Positions 37,133 through 49,544 of a DNA stretch of 64,000 nt are shown here, one piece after another. Position numbers and translations under genes: made by a program. Source of the stretch: Beroe forskalii (taxonomy: Eukaryota; Ctenophora; Nuda; Beroida; Beroidae); NCBI GenBank assembly GCA_011033025.1, contig WFMF01000076.1, positions 408,770 to 472,769 of the forward strand, read 5' to 3'. The notes under the pieces are model-generated. The model was given only the letters and a program-made list of their open reading frames with translations, was not told where the DNA came from and searched no databases. Each line of letters begins with the position of its first letter. Positions within the stretch are counted from its first letter, which is position 1.

Positions 37133-39330
37133 AGGATGGATGAGGATTGAAAACCTCCGTGGAGGCTTGCCGCTTTTACGGGCAGAAAAGTGATAATATA
37201 AATCAAAATATATGGAATATAATACTGATACTCTGATTCAATACTCACACAATCAAACACTCTGTTATACAAAATTTAAAATTTAAGATTTAAATTTGGA
37301 AACTTACAGCTTATTTTGACTTGCCTAAGCCTTATTTCTTAATCCGTTTTCTTCCTATGACCTAGACCTGTATTATCTGTGCGTGCAGTTCGCTGACGAC
37401 AAAAATCGTATAAATTAAAGATAGATTATACAAACTAACAAATGGCTCTTGCTGTACTAAGTCGGCAATTTTTGACCCCAGAGATAAGGATCCTTCTGGG
37501 TTAATCGTGTAATACCCATAATTTTTGCGAGACTATTTCTGTTAGCGAGACAATTTCTAGATTTTACTGCCAGTTGTAGTGTAATATTTAATCAAAAAAC
37601 TGAGTGTAATTAACTTTAGTGGTGTTTCGTTTTGATGCTACAGACCGCAGACCCTTATAATCATAAAGTACAAAAATTACTCGTATCCCATATGGAAGAT
37701 TCCCCGGTATTTTGGCAGTCCAATATAGCAGCCTTTAATCTGTTCCTGAAAGATCTTACATATACATGTTTTTCTTTAGCAAGGTCATTAACTAATTTAA
37801 GGGTAGAGTATAGCATGGGACCCTTAAAAAACAAAGAGTTGCGGTAGGTGGTTGTGTTATACAAGTTTAACCACGTACCGCAGTCTTCATGGTTGGATCC
37901 TATTTCGGGACTGTCGTCAGAGATAGTTTCTATTATCGACTTCGGAGCCAGGGCAGGGTAATAGCGTATCTTATGCATTATCAATATAGCATTAAGAGCT
38001 ACAATATTATGTACCGTTAGGATCTTATATTCATTGAAATATTCCTTAGTATGCCCTGGAGTTATTCCATCCTTATAAAAATATCTTATGAACCCGGGAA
38101 TTACGGCGCGCATGCCTTTCTTTTGTTTACAGAAAATTGCCTCAATATTTGATTTACAGCTGAAACCCCACACCAGAGAACAAAAATTTATGTGGGATTG
38201 CACAAAACTGTGATAGATCTGTAAGCGCGCTTTTAGAGGCAGGAGTTTTTTAATCTTGTACATTATTCCTATGTATCTCGACATTTTTGATAAAATTGTT
38301 TTGACGTGTCGTGACCAATTCAGAGATTCATCCACTATAACTCCTAAAAATCGTGTTTCTGTCATTCTATCTATAGGTATTTTTGAAATTATTAAGGGCT
38401 CAGGTAAGCTTATTTTACTCCGATAAAATATCATGTACTTAGTTTTCTTGAGATTGAGTGCAAGGCCATTTAGGTGCACCCATCTAATTAGTTGATCGAC
38501 TAGTCTAAGTAGCTCACTATATGCATCTTCTATGCTATCAGCTGTCACTATTATATTTGCATCGTCTGCGTAAAGTATAAACTTAGCCATCGCTGATATT
38601 TCTGGGATGTCATTAATATAGATAATAAACAATAAGGGACCTAGAATTGACCCTGAGGCACCCCGAAGGTTATGTCCCCATGGTCGATTCGATGTTGTTT
38701 ACATACAAACTGTTTTCTATGACTTAGATATGATTTCAACCAGTCATGGGCCGGGCCTCTTATTCCATAATTGGGACAGTTTTCTCAGAAGGATATTATG
38801 GTCAACCATATCAAAGGCTTTCGAGAAGTCTATAAGTAGTAAAATTGATATTTGCCTATTATTCAAAGAATTTAGAAGCGTGTCTTGTGCTTTTAACAGA
38901 GCATGCTCACATGACCTACCCGGTCTGAAACCATATTGCATCTCAAATAGGGAGCTGTTAGAATCTAGAAATTCCATGAGTCGAACGTGCATTAATTTTT
39001 CATAAATTTTGGAAAATGAGCTAAGTAATGAGATTGGCCTGTAGTTGCTAACGTCCGATTTAGATCCTTCCTTATAAATAGGCGTCACCCTCGCTATTTT
39101 TTAGCTCATCAGGAAAGATACCTTCACGAAACGATTTGTTGACTACGCCTGCCAAAGCGTCTGTGAAGGTATAGAACTCGTTGCTATCTTGAGTGAGCTA
39201 ATTTTCGTGTCGCGCGTGGCTTTATTCTTAAAGTTTTTGATGATACTATGTATCTCGCTCGCGTCGGCATCGTTGAGATGTATTGTCTTACTAACGGGGC
39301 ATTTAAGGAAACCACTGTCTGTACCACTTA
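37133..39330 (-). mobile_element. Non-LTR retrotransposon (jockey/CR1-like LINE), 5'-truncated
   Basis: A minus-strand LINE fragment lies between two blocks of the CCTATCACACTCC minisatellite. It carries the C-terminal part of the RT-bearing ORF2 plus about 500 bp of 3' sequence (37,133-37,660). No endonuclease domain is present, so it is 5'-truncated near 39,330 within an upstream segment ending ...NKATRDTKISS. No poly(A) or simple tail is obvious at 37,133. See the separate entry for the reading frame. Confidence 0.85.
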
Positions 39331-39343
39331 TTAAGCTTATCAC
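37661..39343 (-). pseudogene. LINE reverse transcriptase pseudogene
   Basis: Minus-strand RT sequence in order: NYRPISLLSSFSKI (RT entry motif), QYGFRPGRSCEHAL, LLIDFSKAFDMVDHN (motif A, catalytic Asp), GVPQGS-like motif B, YADDANIIVTA (motif C, catalytic pair intact), LKKTKYMIF, then a long C-terminal region with the TRFLGVIVDESLNW block and a Cys-poor tail. Breaks visible: a frameshift near 39,181; one extra base in a T6 run at 39097-39102; an extra base near 38,770; a missing base at about 38,650 inside the GVPQGS motif, which returns the frame. The longest intact piece is 323 codons (37661-38632). Motifs and order fit jockey/CR1-type LINEs. It cannot make a full ORF2 protein. Confidence 0.88.
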
Positions 39344-40068
39344 ACGCCTTAGTTAGCCTATCACACCCTTAAGTGAGCCTATCACACTCCTAAGTGAGCC
39401 AATCACACTCCTAAGTTAGCCTATCACACCCCTAAGTAAGCCTATCACACTCCTAAGTGAGACTATCACACTCCTAGGTTGGCTTATCACACCTCTAAGT
39501 AAGCCTATCGCACTCCTAGGAGTAAGCCTATTACACTCCTGAATAAGCCTATCACACCCCTAAGTAAGCCTATCATACCCATTATTAAGCTTATTGCACT
39601 CGCTATTTGTCCTATCACACCCCTGAGTAAGCCTATCAAACTCCTGGGTAAGCCAATCACACTCCATAGTAATAAGTAAGCCTATCACACCCCTGACTCA
39701 GCCTATCCTACTTCTAAGTAAGTATATTGTAATTGTACTGTAAAATGATATTCAAATTCAAATTCAAGCCTATCACACCCGTAAGTAAGCCTATCATTCT
39801 CCTAAGTAAGCCTATCACACACCTATGTAAGCCTATCACACTCCTAAGAGAGCCTTTCACACTTCTAAGTAGTAAGTAAGCCTATCACACTCCTCAGTTA
39901 CCCTATCACACTCCGAAGTAAGCCTTTTACACCCCCTAAGTGGGCCTATCACACTCCTGAGTAAGCCTACCACACTCCTAAGTGGGCCTAACATACTTCT
40001 ATAAGAAAGCCTATCTTACTCCAGAGTTAGCCTACCTATCACACTCCTAAGTATGCCTATCAGGTTTG
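39331..40068 (+). repeat. 21-bp minisatellite, right block (duplicate of left block)
   Basis: The same 21-bp unit and largely the same order of variant units as 36.37-37.13 kb. It includes the same CATTATTAAGCTTATT unit and the same GATATTCAAATTCAAATTCA interruption (about 39,750). It ends just before the foldback element at 40,080. Confidence 0.95.
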
Positions 40069-40079
40069 ATGCCTATCTG

Positions 40080-40577
40080 GGTAAATTGAGCGATCCGTTG
40101 AGGCCAGTATCACGCCAGAATCAGGCCAGTACCACGCCAGTATCGCGCCAGTATCAGGCCTACCTCACGCCGTTATCGCGCCAGTAGCCAGTACGCCAGT
40201 AGCGCCCAGTAGCACGCCAGTAGCCAGTATCGCGCCAGTACGCCAGTACCGCGCCAGTAGTACGCCAGTATCACGCCAGTGGACACTAACTTATAGCTAG
40301 GACGCCAGTAGCACGCCAGTTTCAGATCATATACTGGCGTGTTACTGGCGTCCTGGCTTAAAGTTAGTTCCGACTGGCGCGATACTGGCGTGATACTGGC
40401 ATGCTACTGGCGCGATACTGGCGTGCTACTGGCTTGCTACTGGCGCGATACTGGCGTGATAACGGCGTGAGGTAGGCCTGATACTGGCGCGATACTGGCG
40501 CGATACTGGCCTGATACTGGCGCGGTACTTGCGTGATACTGGCGCAATACTGGCCTCGACGGATCGCTCAATTTTTC
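40080..40577. mobile_element. CGCCAGTAT foldback element, copy 1 (8-bp TSD)
   Basis: Starts GGTAAATTGAGCG and ends CGCTCAATTTTTC (inverted match 11 of 13), followed inward by GATCC...GAGGCCAGTAT. The left arm is an array of about 10-11 bp units (CACGCCAGTAT / CGCGCCAGTAT). The right arm is the same array inverted (ATACTGGCGCG / ATACTGGCGTG). A spacer lies at about 40,280-40,370. CCTATCTG is duplicated exactly at 40072-40079 and 40078-40085 if the last bases are assigned to the target. It is inserted at the end of the 21-bp minisatellite. No coding capacity. Confidence 0.9.
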
Positions 40578-40679
40578 CCTATCTGTTAACCAGATCTGTA
40601 CATATACTATATTTAAGCTCATCAACAATTTGGAACAAACTGAGTGATCTTATTTCAATTTTGCAATATTTTAAGGCTT

Positions 40680-40755
40680 TTTTTGGCAAACTATGGCAAA
40701 CTATGGCAAACTTTGGCAAACACTTTTTTTTGGCAAACTCAAAATTTAGGGAATG
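40680..40755 (+). repeat. TTTGGCAAAC repeat, copy 2 (half)
   Basis: GGCAAACTATGGCAAACTTT units with the same CACTTTTTTTTGGCAAACTC bridge and AATTTAGGGAAT as at 35.2 kb, but without the inverted right arm. Confidence 0.8.
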
Positions 40756-40859
40756 TCATTCCGGATATTATGGCTGTAGAAACCCCTCCCATTCAGGACC
40801 CACAGCACACACAGACTCACAGAACTGCAGAACACCATACTCAACAACTACGCCATGAT

Positions 40860-42064
40860 AATCAATAATTATATATTTTCAAGTAATTGAGTAATTAATT
40901 TTAAAAAAAAACGATTTGTTTATATCACATCAGCACAAGCCAAAGTTCAGAAAAACTGTTTCCTTGCCAAAGATTGCGAAGTATAACTAATACAATGGTC
41001 ACAAGCACCAATAATCATATTCATATACTGATACTGACCAAAAGTCCAATGTAAAAGATTAGATTTATTTTTGACACACTTTCTACATGTAATAACTGAA
41101 ACACGAAAACGGCAATCACCAGATCTCAAATGGTGCTCCTTTTTCAAACGACAAATGAGTACACCACACAGTCGGTACTAAATGGCCCCCTCCCCACTAT
41201 CATGTAAATTTTAAAATGTGAAAGGATTCGCCGCTATCCCACTGGTGATGAGCGGTAGTTTTTAATAACAATGACTTAAATTCCGAATTTCCCACTTTTC
41301 TCAGGGAAGATAATTTTGGTAACCTGTACTACCAACCGCAGAGTCACAGCAAAAATCGTGTGTCGACATTTTAAATATGGATTTTCTTTTCGGCTTGCAA
41401 TACAATACCGTACAGTACAGTATATTTTACTTTAAATAATATTCTCTATTTATCCCTTTATGAGAACTGAATATTGGTTGATTACTGACATAGAAGCCGA
41501 TATTTTCCAAGAACGGACAAGTTTTAAACAACATTTAAAACGTCGAAAGAAAAATATGCCAAATGATATATAAATTATAACTATAAAGGAGGTATGATTG
41601 GAAAATCTAAACAGCTAATCTAAAATAGTTATGTTTAAATGGTATTCAAACAACAATTACACGATTTTGAGGAAAATGCAAAAGTCTATCGAATTTCATT
41701 GCTTTAAGGCTTTGGAATAATAAACCTAGAAGCTCAATTGAGATTAGATTTCTTATATTTCATGGAGGTTATTAAATATTTAACATAGACATTTAAAACC
41801 CGAATCATTTACCCCTTATTTAAGCATTTCATTCTAAATATTACTGCTGTTCTGCATAAAAATGATAGGGTACCTACCTACAGAAAATAGATTCATAGAT
41901 TTTATTTCATTAATAATGTGGCCTTTTTAAATGTGGCTTTTTGAAATGCGTTGAGTGTTCTTATCGCACTGCAATAAATTACAAAAAGTGTTCTAGAAAT
42001 TTTCATTCGAATTTTCAAAAACATGGACCTGCTGCAAAATTAATTTCGCACAAAACGTACTTAG
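40860..42064. other. AT-rich non-coding stretch
   Basis: No gene or organised repeat recognised. Confidence 0.45.
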
Positions 42065-42069
42065 CTACT

Positions 42070-42312
42070 TAAATGCACTGCAAATTAAAGTGAAATTTAC
42101 GTAAAATTTGCAAATCACTCCACCATATGCAGCAAGTGCGCGACGCAAAGCAAGTGCGCAACGCGCAGCGACAGGAAGTGCGGAACACGCAGGAAGTAAA
42201 ATGCACTGCAAATTAAAGAGAAATTTACGTAAAATTTGCATATCACTCCACCATAAGCGCAGCACGTGTGCACTGTGCAACGCCTAGCAAGTGCGTAACG
42301 CACGTGTGAAAT
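42070..42312 (+). repeat. Tandem duplication, about 127 bp x 2
   Basis: AAATGCACTGCAAATTAAAG followed by an AAATTTACGTAAAATTTGCA block and a CACTCCACCATA segment occurs twice, about 127 bp apart. Each copy is followed by a degenerate GCAAGTGCGCAACGC short repeat. Confidence 0.85.
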
Positions 42313-43865
42313 GCAAAGCAAAAGTAAGAAACAATTTCCATAACGGATGTGAATGAAGACTTTTTGGTTGGCCGTTAGACAACAAATCTAAGAATCTGAT
42401 GGGATCATTGAAAAGAAAACGGAAATCGTAACATTTACACGTGAGATGTGAGGTGTAAACTAAAGAAGCTCCTAGAGAGAAGAGCGAGTAAAAGGCGGGT
42501 ATTTAAGTGCCAGCAGATGTTTCCTGATTTGGGTATAGTGTGTGGCATTATAGTACATGCAGCAGGGAGATCTTATTCTGCAGACACGCTTGAACCCAAT
42601 TATAGATATAATAATCTATTACTATTGCTCTCTATTGCTATTACAAAGGATAGTGATTAGAGTGAGGTAGATAATTTATAAAATGTCCTATAATTACTTT
42701 ATTATCATCATCCTACAGTTTATTACTGTGGTATGTTATCTTAAATCTTAAAGCTGCTACAATTCAATAATACGATAATAATGGGTATCCTGAACTCCTG
42801 AGTTTTTGAGAAGATTTATGACTCATGTTACACAATTAACAAAATAGAAAACAATGGACACCTAGAAAAGTTGAAAAGAGGTCGCTTTATTATTAGGGCC
42901 CAACTCAGCTGCGCACTAAAATGCCTTGATGAACGGACAGCAGTCATTGCCCAACAAACGCCCCGGTTGTCCTTAGGCATTCGATTGTAATATAAAACAT
43001 TAAGTTCAACATAACGACTGTAAGTAGTGGCGAAAAATCAATATTGTAATATTATTTTTTAGATTAATTTTTTCAGGATGCTATAGTAATTTTAACTATA
43101 AAGGCCCATGACCTCCGGTTATCGGGAAAGTGAGACCCTGTCCTCTGGACTTTTGACTTTGGTTAGTAGGTTGCTAAGTTATTCCTCTGGAATTATCTAA
43201 GTTAATAAGTTAGTACCGGGGAAAATCTAATTTTACATCATCACATTTAACAAAAAGTACAATGTACATTAGTACATTATACATTGAACAAAAATAATTG
43301 GCATTCAAAATACAAAGGATGTTTTATGACTTAATAATGGTAAATACAAAAATAATTGGCATTCAAAATACAAAGGATGTTTTATGTACATTAATCAGGA
43401 AATTGAACTTATGACTTTATGAAGGAAATTTAAAAGATCATATAACTAATTATTCTTCTGATTATTAATTGATGATGGTAACATTTAAATTCAACAAAAG
43501 TTATATTAGTCTACAAATGACAGAGCAGACACGGCAGAAATAAGCCATGATACGAGAATGAATTGGAATTAAAAAGAATACTTCCAAAAGCGATGCATTC
43601 CTACTTCTCAAAATACATAACACGGCTACTGTTAAATAATGAGGACGCATATCAAATACCAACGTATATTAAAATATAAATTCCGACGCGAGAAAAATTC
43701 TAAAGTCATGTCATTGCAAAGTAAATATCGTTTTCAACTAGTAAATATCGGTTCATATTGCGTTCAGTAGTTATTATTCCATGTTATTTGTGACAGTGGG
43801 ATAGTCAAAGGATTGAGTTACCAGTACTCTCTGGTCACTGCCCGTTCTTATTGAGTTATTGCAAA
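42313..43865. other. AT-rich non-coding stretch with a short direct repeat
   Basis: No gene recognised. CAAAAATAATTGGCATTCAA plus AATACAAAGGATGTTTTATG occurs twice (about 43,290 and 43,346), a direct repeat of about 41 bp. A TACAATGTACATTAGTACAT palindromic patch lies at 43,258. Confidence 0.5.
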
Positions 43866-44530
43866 TGAAGAGAATGAAATGAAAAAAATGAGATTGAAAT
43901 AGCAAGAAAATGATAAGAATGTAATGAGGAGAATGATGAGAATGAAATCTAAAGTATGAAATCTAATGAATGAAAAGAAGAGAATGAACATATCAAAGAA
44001 AAAAATGAAGAGAATGAATTGAGTAAAATGATGAGCATAAAATGAGGAGAAATGAATTGAAGGGGATAAAATGAAGGAATGAAACGAGTAGAATGAAATA
44101 TGGAGAATGAAATAAAAAGAATGAAATGAGAAAAATGAAATGAAGAGAATGAAATGAGGAAAGAACGAAGAAAATGAATTGAAGAGGATAAAATGAGGAG
44201 AATGAAATAAGAGGAATGAAATAAAGAAAATGAGACGAATATAATTTAATGAAATGCGGAAAATGAAATGAAGAGAAAAATGAGGAGAATGAATATAAGA
44301 GATTGAAATGAGGAGGATGAAATAAGAAGAATGAAATGAAGGGACGAATACGATAATAAATGATGAAATGAGGAGAATGGAATGAGGAGAAAAATGAGAA
44401 TGAAAAGCAGAGAATGTACGGTAAATGAACGAAAAAAATGAAATGAAATTAAAGCAATGAAGAGAATGAAATTAAATGACTGAAATGAAGAGAATGAAAA
44501 TATGAGTAGAACTGAGAATGAAATGATTTC
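43866..44530 (+). repeat. Purine-rich (GAATGAAATGAGGA)n degenerate array
   Basis: A roughly 660-bp A/G-dominated strand with irregular GAATGAAATGARGA units of about 10-15 bp. The Ser/Phe-rich open frame on the opposite strand (44246-44566) is the translation of this repeat. Confidence 0.9.
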
Positions 44531-47515
44531 CTCAGATGAGACGCTTCCCACACAAGGCTGAGCCACTAATTTACTAATTCAATGCACAGTGAGTCACAGG
44601 ATTCGGCTATAATACGTATAAGACACGTACCAATCTGGGGTTGTATTTATCAAACATCTGAAAACTGAGACGTACCATTAATAATTTAAGTTACAAAACA
44701 AAGACTAAAAGCGTAAAATACCAGATCTGTAAAAGGGATAATATACATGGGTTTAGTGAATTATTAATCAGCACACACTCAGACACTCAAAACAGCATTA
44801 GTGGAGTGTTCATCGTTTCTAATTTCTGTAAGGTTACATCCCAACATATGAATTATATTCTGAAGCCTTAATAATAATAAGTTAATAAACGAAAAAAATG
44901 CTTCGTAAATCGCACAAATCAAATTGAATAAATATGTTCGATTTTATAGGAGTTCATAAATAGTATAATATTTAGTACATGTCTTATAATACTTATCAGG
45001 AGGTAGAATTGCAATGGATCCATCAGTATTTTGGAAGTTTGGAGATTGATAATAAGGAAACACTCTATGGCAAGGTATCATGATTATTGAACGCAACTGA
45101 TAGGCGAAGATGTAGTTCAGATAACGAACAATTATTGCTCTGTTTCTAAAAGGACCAACAGACAAGGACCAACAGACAAAATAAATATCCTACTATGCTA
45201 TCCCATAACACCATTTATTGAATTACTCCAGTATACCCCACAAACCACGTCATGTTCGTCAGGGTAATCAATAATCATTGGTATACCTCATATTCCTATT
45301 AAAGTGCGACGACTTGATAAGTTGATATCACCAGCAAAGAAAATATAACGCATAGTAAAAAAGGAGCCCATGGTTATGATACAGGATACAGCGCGCAACA
45401 AAGCGAATCTTCAAAGTTCTTGTTCGAGTAATTTATATTTCTCTCCCCCGTCATCTCTTAAATAAATGATCACGAAGAAAGCACGAATATCAATAACTTA
45501 TCAATAACAGCTAAATAAAGTTTCACCTAGATGGAGATAATTTAGCGTATTATATGAGTATATGAATAACTTTTGCACGTAGAGTGGTGACTGTGTCACA
45601 ATGGAGCGACAGTTGACACACGCTAATTTTCGTGAATATCAGTAGACCAGTGATATAATCACTGATAAAAACGCTACCTTCAGGACACTTACGAATACAG
45701 ATGATTAGAAAATGAATTAATGAATCAGATGCCATCAGATTTCAAGATCTTCCTTAGGTTTTTAGTTTTCTTATTTATATAATAGGTACTGCTCTCCTCT
45801 GCGACACAATAGCCTGAAATTGACACGAGTATACCAATCTATAGAGCGACCCGAAGCGACCTCCGAGAAAATCCACATAATAGGTATTGGACTTTTATTG
45901 TTTTTCCTTTAAGAATAGGTACTCCAATTCAACAAGTGGTTGTGTCATAACGTAAGATTTACTTAAGATCAGACAAAAACTGCCTTAAAGTTAAAGCCGA
46001 ATTAAAGAATTTATTCGGATATTCCGAAAGTATTTAAAAGGCATAACTGCCGTATGACGCTGTCTTCGATTATTCCAGGAATACTTCAAGTATTTTATGA
46101 AGGAGCGCAAAGTGATATTATATAGTTAATAATATCTATAGTTATAATATAGCTACTTATTATAATACAGTTCGTATTATTCTGCTCTCGATCTAATCGG
46201 GCTCTCTCCGTCCAAACATTAACAATACTCTAGGCATCACTATTGCCATGAGAAATCTTAGGAATTGTTCAGAACATGCGGGAGGAGAAGAGAAAGCAAA
46301 GAATTTTAAAAATGTATCTTATCGTTAGAATTTACAATAAAAGTAATATTTCAAATAGTTGTGTGCCTTCACAAAATAATCAGGCCATAAATGGAACAAA
46401 AGCGACATTTCAATAATCAAGTTAGTGTCGCAGAGAATCCGTAGAAATTTGAGAGATGTAAATTGTAAAAAGTTGGGGTAATATGGATCGGTAATGTGGC
46501 AAATCTTTATTAATAATGCTTTCTCCTTTTTTTCGAAATGATACGTCACAGAACATGTGCAGTTTGTTTGAACCATTCTTTTTATATAAAACCAAAAGAA
46601 CTGTTAAACAATAATTGATATTTGATTTTCGAAAAAGTAATTTGATAGTAGGAACGAAGTCACAATTAAAAAAAAGAATCCACCTCCGAATAGATAACGA
46701 CTGATAACTAGGAAACAGAGTTATCCTGATCATGACAGAGCATAATCCAAAACATAACAACTTCATCAATTTATTCAGGTATAAAACATAGTTACGAAAG
46801 GTGAGGATCGACAATTATCATATTATGAGGTTTGTACAAGTATCTGATCTGTTGCTATTAAATGCTGGTCCAATAGGCCGGTTTAAAGATGACGGAGAAA
46901 TTAACGCGGTCATGGTCCATAGAACCGGATAATAGAAAGGCCAGTTTTCTACGCCTGCAATCGCTTAGTTGCTTAGAGAATTAAGTTTATATACTGTGTT
47001 TTATTGAAAGGCGGGAAAATGAGCAGATAAAAAGGCCGGTTGAATAAGGGCCGCTACCATGCAACCTAGACTCTCTGCAAGTAGGTTTTAGAGTACGTGT
47101 GTTCCTGACAGAGCCCCCTCTCCCTGCGGTAGTGCGGTATAGCGGAACACTAAAGCGCCGTTTTGCAGTGCGTTGCATGGAGAAATAAGGATCAAAATAT
47201 TAGGCAAGGTAAATTATACAGGAGAACAGGGAGTCTATGGACCTGAATAGGCGGTTACAAGATAGCAAAGATAACAAAGAAAACAAATAAAACAAACTTT
47301 TTCCAAAATATGTTTTTAGATACAAGACTCAAAATCCCATCTAAGCTCTAAGTAGTGTGTTGGTTAATTTGATACAAATGGGGCAGTATTATTTACCTAC
47401 TCTTTATCTACTGGACAATACGCTAATATGATACAAATACGCGGGTTATTATCATGTAATACTTATTACTTCTACTCTGATATAAGCTCATAAGGCAGAA
47501 CGGCGTTACTTTATC
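44531..47515. other. AT-rich non-coding stretch
   Basis: No gene recognised. Two overlapping Lys/Phe/Leu-rich minus frames at 46.3-46.8 kb are not supported by any family feature. Confidence 0.45.
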
Positions 47516-47523
47516 AGTAAAGG

Positions 47524-47909
47524 GGTAAATTGAGCGATCCGTCGAGGCCAGTGTCACGCCAGTATCGCGCCAGTATCAGGCCAGTACTACGCCAGTATCG
47601 CGCCAGTATCAGGCCTACCTCACGCCGTTATCGCGCCAGTATCACGCCAGTATCACGCCAGTATTGTGCCAGTAGCACGCCAGTTGCGCCCCAGTAGCAC
47701 GCCAGTAGCACGCCAGTATCGCGCCAGTATCACGCCAGTAGCGCGCCAGTAGCACGCCTGATACTGGCGCGATACTGGCGTGATACTGGAGTACTGGCGC
47801 GATGACGGCGTGAGGTATGCCTGATACAGGCGCGATACTGGCGTGGTACTGGCCTGATACTGGCGCGATACTGGCGTGATACTGGCCTCGACGGATCGCT
47901 CAATTTACC
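47524..47909. mobile_element. CGCCAGTAT foldback element, copy 2 (exact TIR and 8-bp TSD)
   Basis: A perfect terminal inverted repeat: GGTAAATTGAGCG at the start and CGCTCAATTTACC at the end. It is flanked by the exact 8-bp direct repeat AGTAAAGG (47516-47523 and 47910-47917). The body is forward CGCCAGTAT-type units (47,545-47,760) followed immediately by the inverted ATACTGGCG units. It is shorter than copy 1 and has almost no unique centre. Confidence 0.95.
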
Positions 47910-47917
47910 AGTAAAGG

Positions 47918-49360
47918 ATATTGCTTTTTTCTAATATCGTTTCCATTTAATAATATTTCTGAAACCAAAAATATCGTTTCCCTCTCTTGACTCCGCGATA
48001 AAAGGATAAAGCAACAATTGTGTTGAGAAACCCTTAAATTCCTTGGTTCAAGAGAAACCTACGCCAGAAAGATTTGGGCGTGACAACCCTGCAACTTTCC
48101 CAGTGGGGCATGTCAGCGAAATGAGAAGTTTATGTGTTTATATAATTGAAAACTTTGAGAGACATTCACAGGCCACTTCTTGACGGCCCAGGTGGCAACA
48201 AATATAATTCAAATTTTTAAAAATATTGAAATTCCAATTTAAAACGTAAACTGACACCATGTTAATAAATATTGCAGAACTCTCAAAAATAAAATTGTAG
48301 GAAAATTAATCTGTTCTGAATTGCCGCAAGTTGGCCTGAATATAATCGACCATACATATGACAAAGCGGTAAATTGACTAATTATAAAATTAGACAGAGA
48401 CCCAAAGCAAGTCGGTCTGTTTCTTGATATTCCCATGAATGGAGGGATTGATGCCAGTCTGACTTGCAGCGCCAGTTCCACCTGATTGTATACTAACAGA
48501 GTCCTACTGGGCTAGTGGAAGAGGAAGAGTCGAGTTTCTAAGGTCCTGGGGGACTCGCCGCCGAATAATACAATAATAGAACGATTAATCAGCAATTAAT
48601 TGATAATGGTGGTAGTATTCCAACAGGTGGTAATCACGGGCAAATAAACAATTCTTCCATCAGAAACCATTTTTTCTGGAGATCATCAGACTTTAAGCAT
48701 TAACCGGTCGCCACAAGTGGTCGAGGGCAAAGTCCCGCTCCGAATACATAGTAACGTATTCGTGTAAATGTGTTATTGAAGATGCCTGAATTGGCTGGCA
48801 AACTGGTGTCGAGATAGTTATTCCTGGTTAGCTTTACTTGTGTCGAGATAGCAATCCTTGGTCAGACATTAATGTACTGGAGTTGGGATTTTTGTCTGAT
48901 CAACACGGATTAACAGAGCAAGTGGTATCAAGGGTAATTCGTATCATGAGCCCTGGCTCACTGGTGATATCTACATACCTGCCTAACGAACTGTTTAAGA
49001 GGATTCCAGGTCTGTTTTACAGCTTTAAAGGTTTCGTGACTACCTGGTCAAGATACTGGTTTCAAGGATGCCTAAGTCTGAGTATTTGTGTCTATGAAAC
49101 CAAGGTCATAAAAACTGGCGTCTAGCATATCGCTATATCACTATCTGGTCTGACCGGTTAATAATATCTGTCTGTCCGGTGGCTTATACTCTAATATAAT
49201 ATAGCCACAGACTTTTCTGACACCACTCAGCACCCAATCAAGCATGCCGATGGTCGGAATGTCCATAACAGAGTACCAGTGACGTTTGACACCAACAGAC
49301 ATAATATGGACATCACATAGATGAGAAGGCACACTTGATTAATAAAATATGACCTCATCA
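47918..49360. other. Non-coding stretch with degenerate CTGGTGTCGAGATA-like units
   Basis: No gene recognised. From about 48,780 a very diverged repeat with cores such as CTGGTGTCGAGATAG and CCTGGTCAAGATACTGG appears. Related fragments recur at 51.23-51.33 and 52.03-52.38 kb, on the far side of the two insertions. Confidence 0.4.
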
Positions 49361-49544
49361 CTGATAAGCTTACCTTCCAAAGTTGGGTTGCACGGGTTAC
49401 ACTGTAACCGAGGGGATTTTTATCAAAAGTGAGGGGATTTTGACAAACTTTTTTCATTTTTAAAAAAAAATTTTTAAATTTTTATTTTTTATTTTTTATG
49501 ACAAACTTACTTGTGCGTGAACCAGAGCCCAAAATGAAGACCTC

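Noticed and set aside
37133..40068. LTR retrotransposon, because similar sequences flank an RT
   Set aside because: The RT motifs are of jockey/CR1 type, there is no integrase or protease, and the flanks are a 21-bp minisatellite rather than true LTRs.
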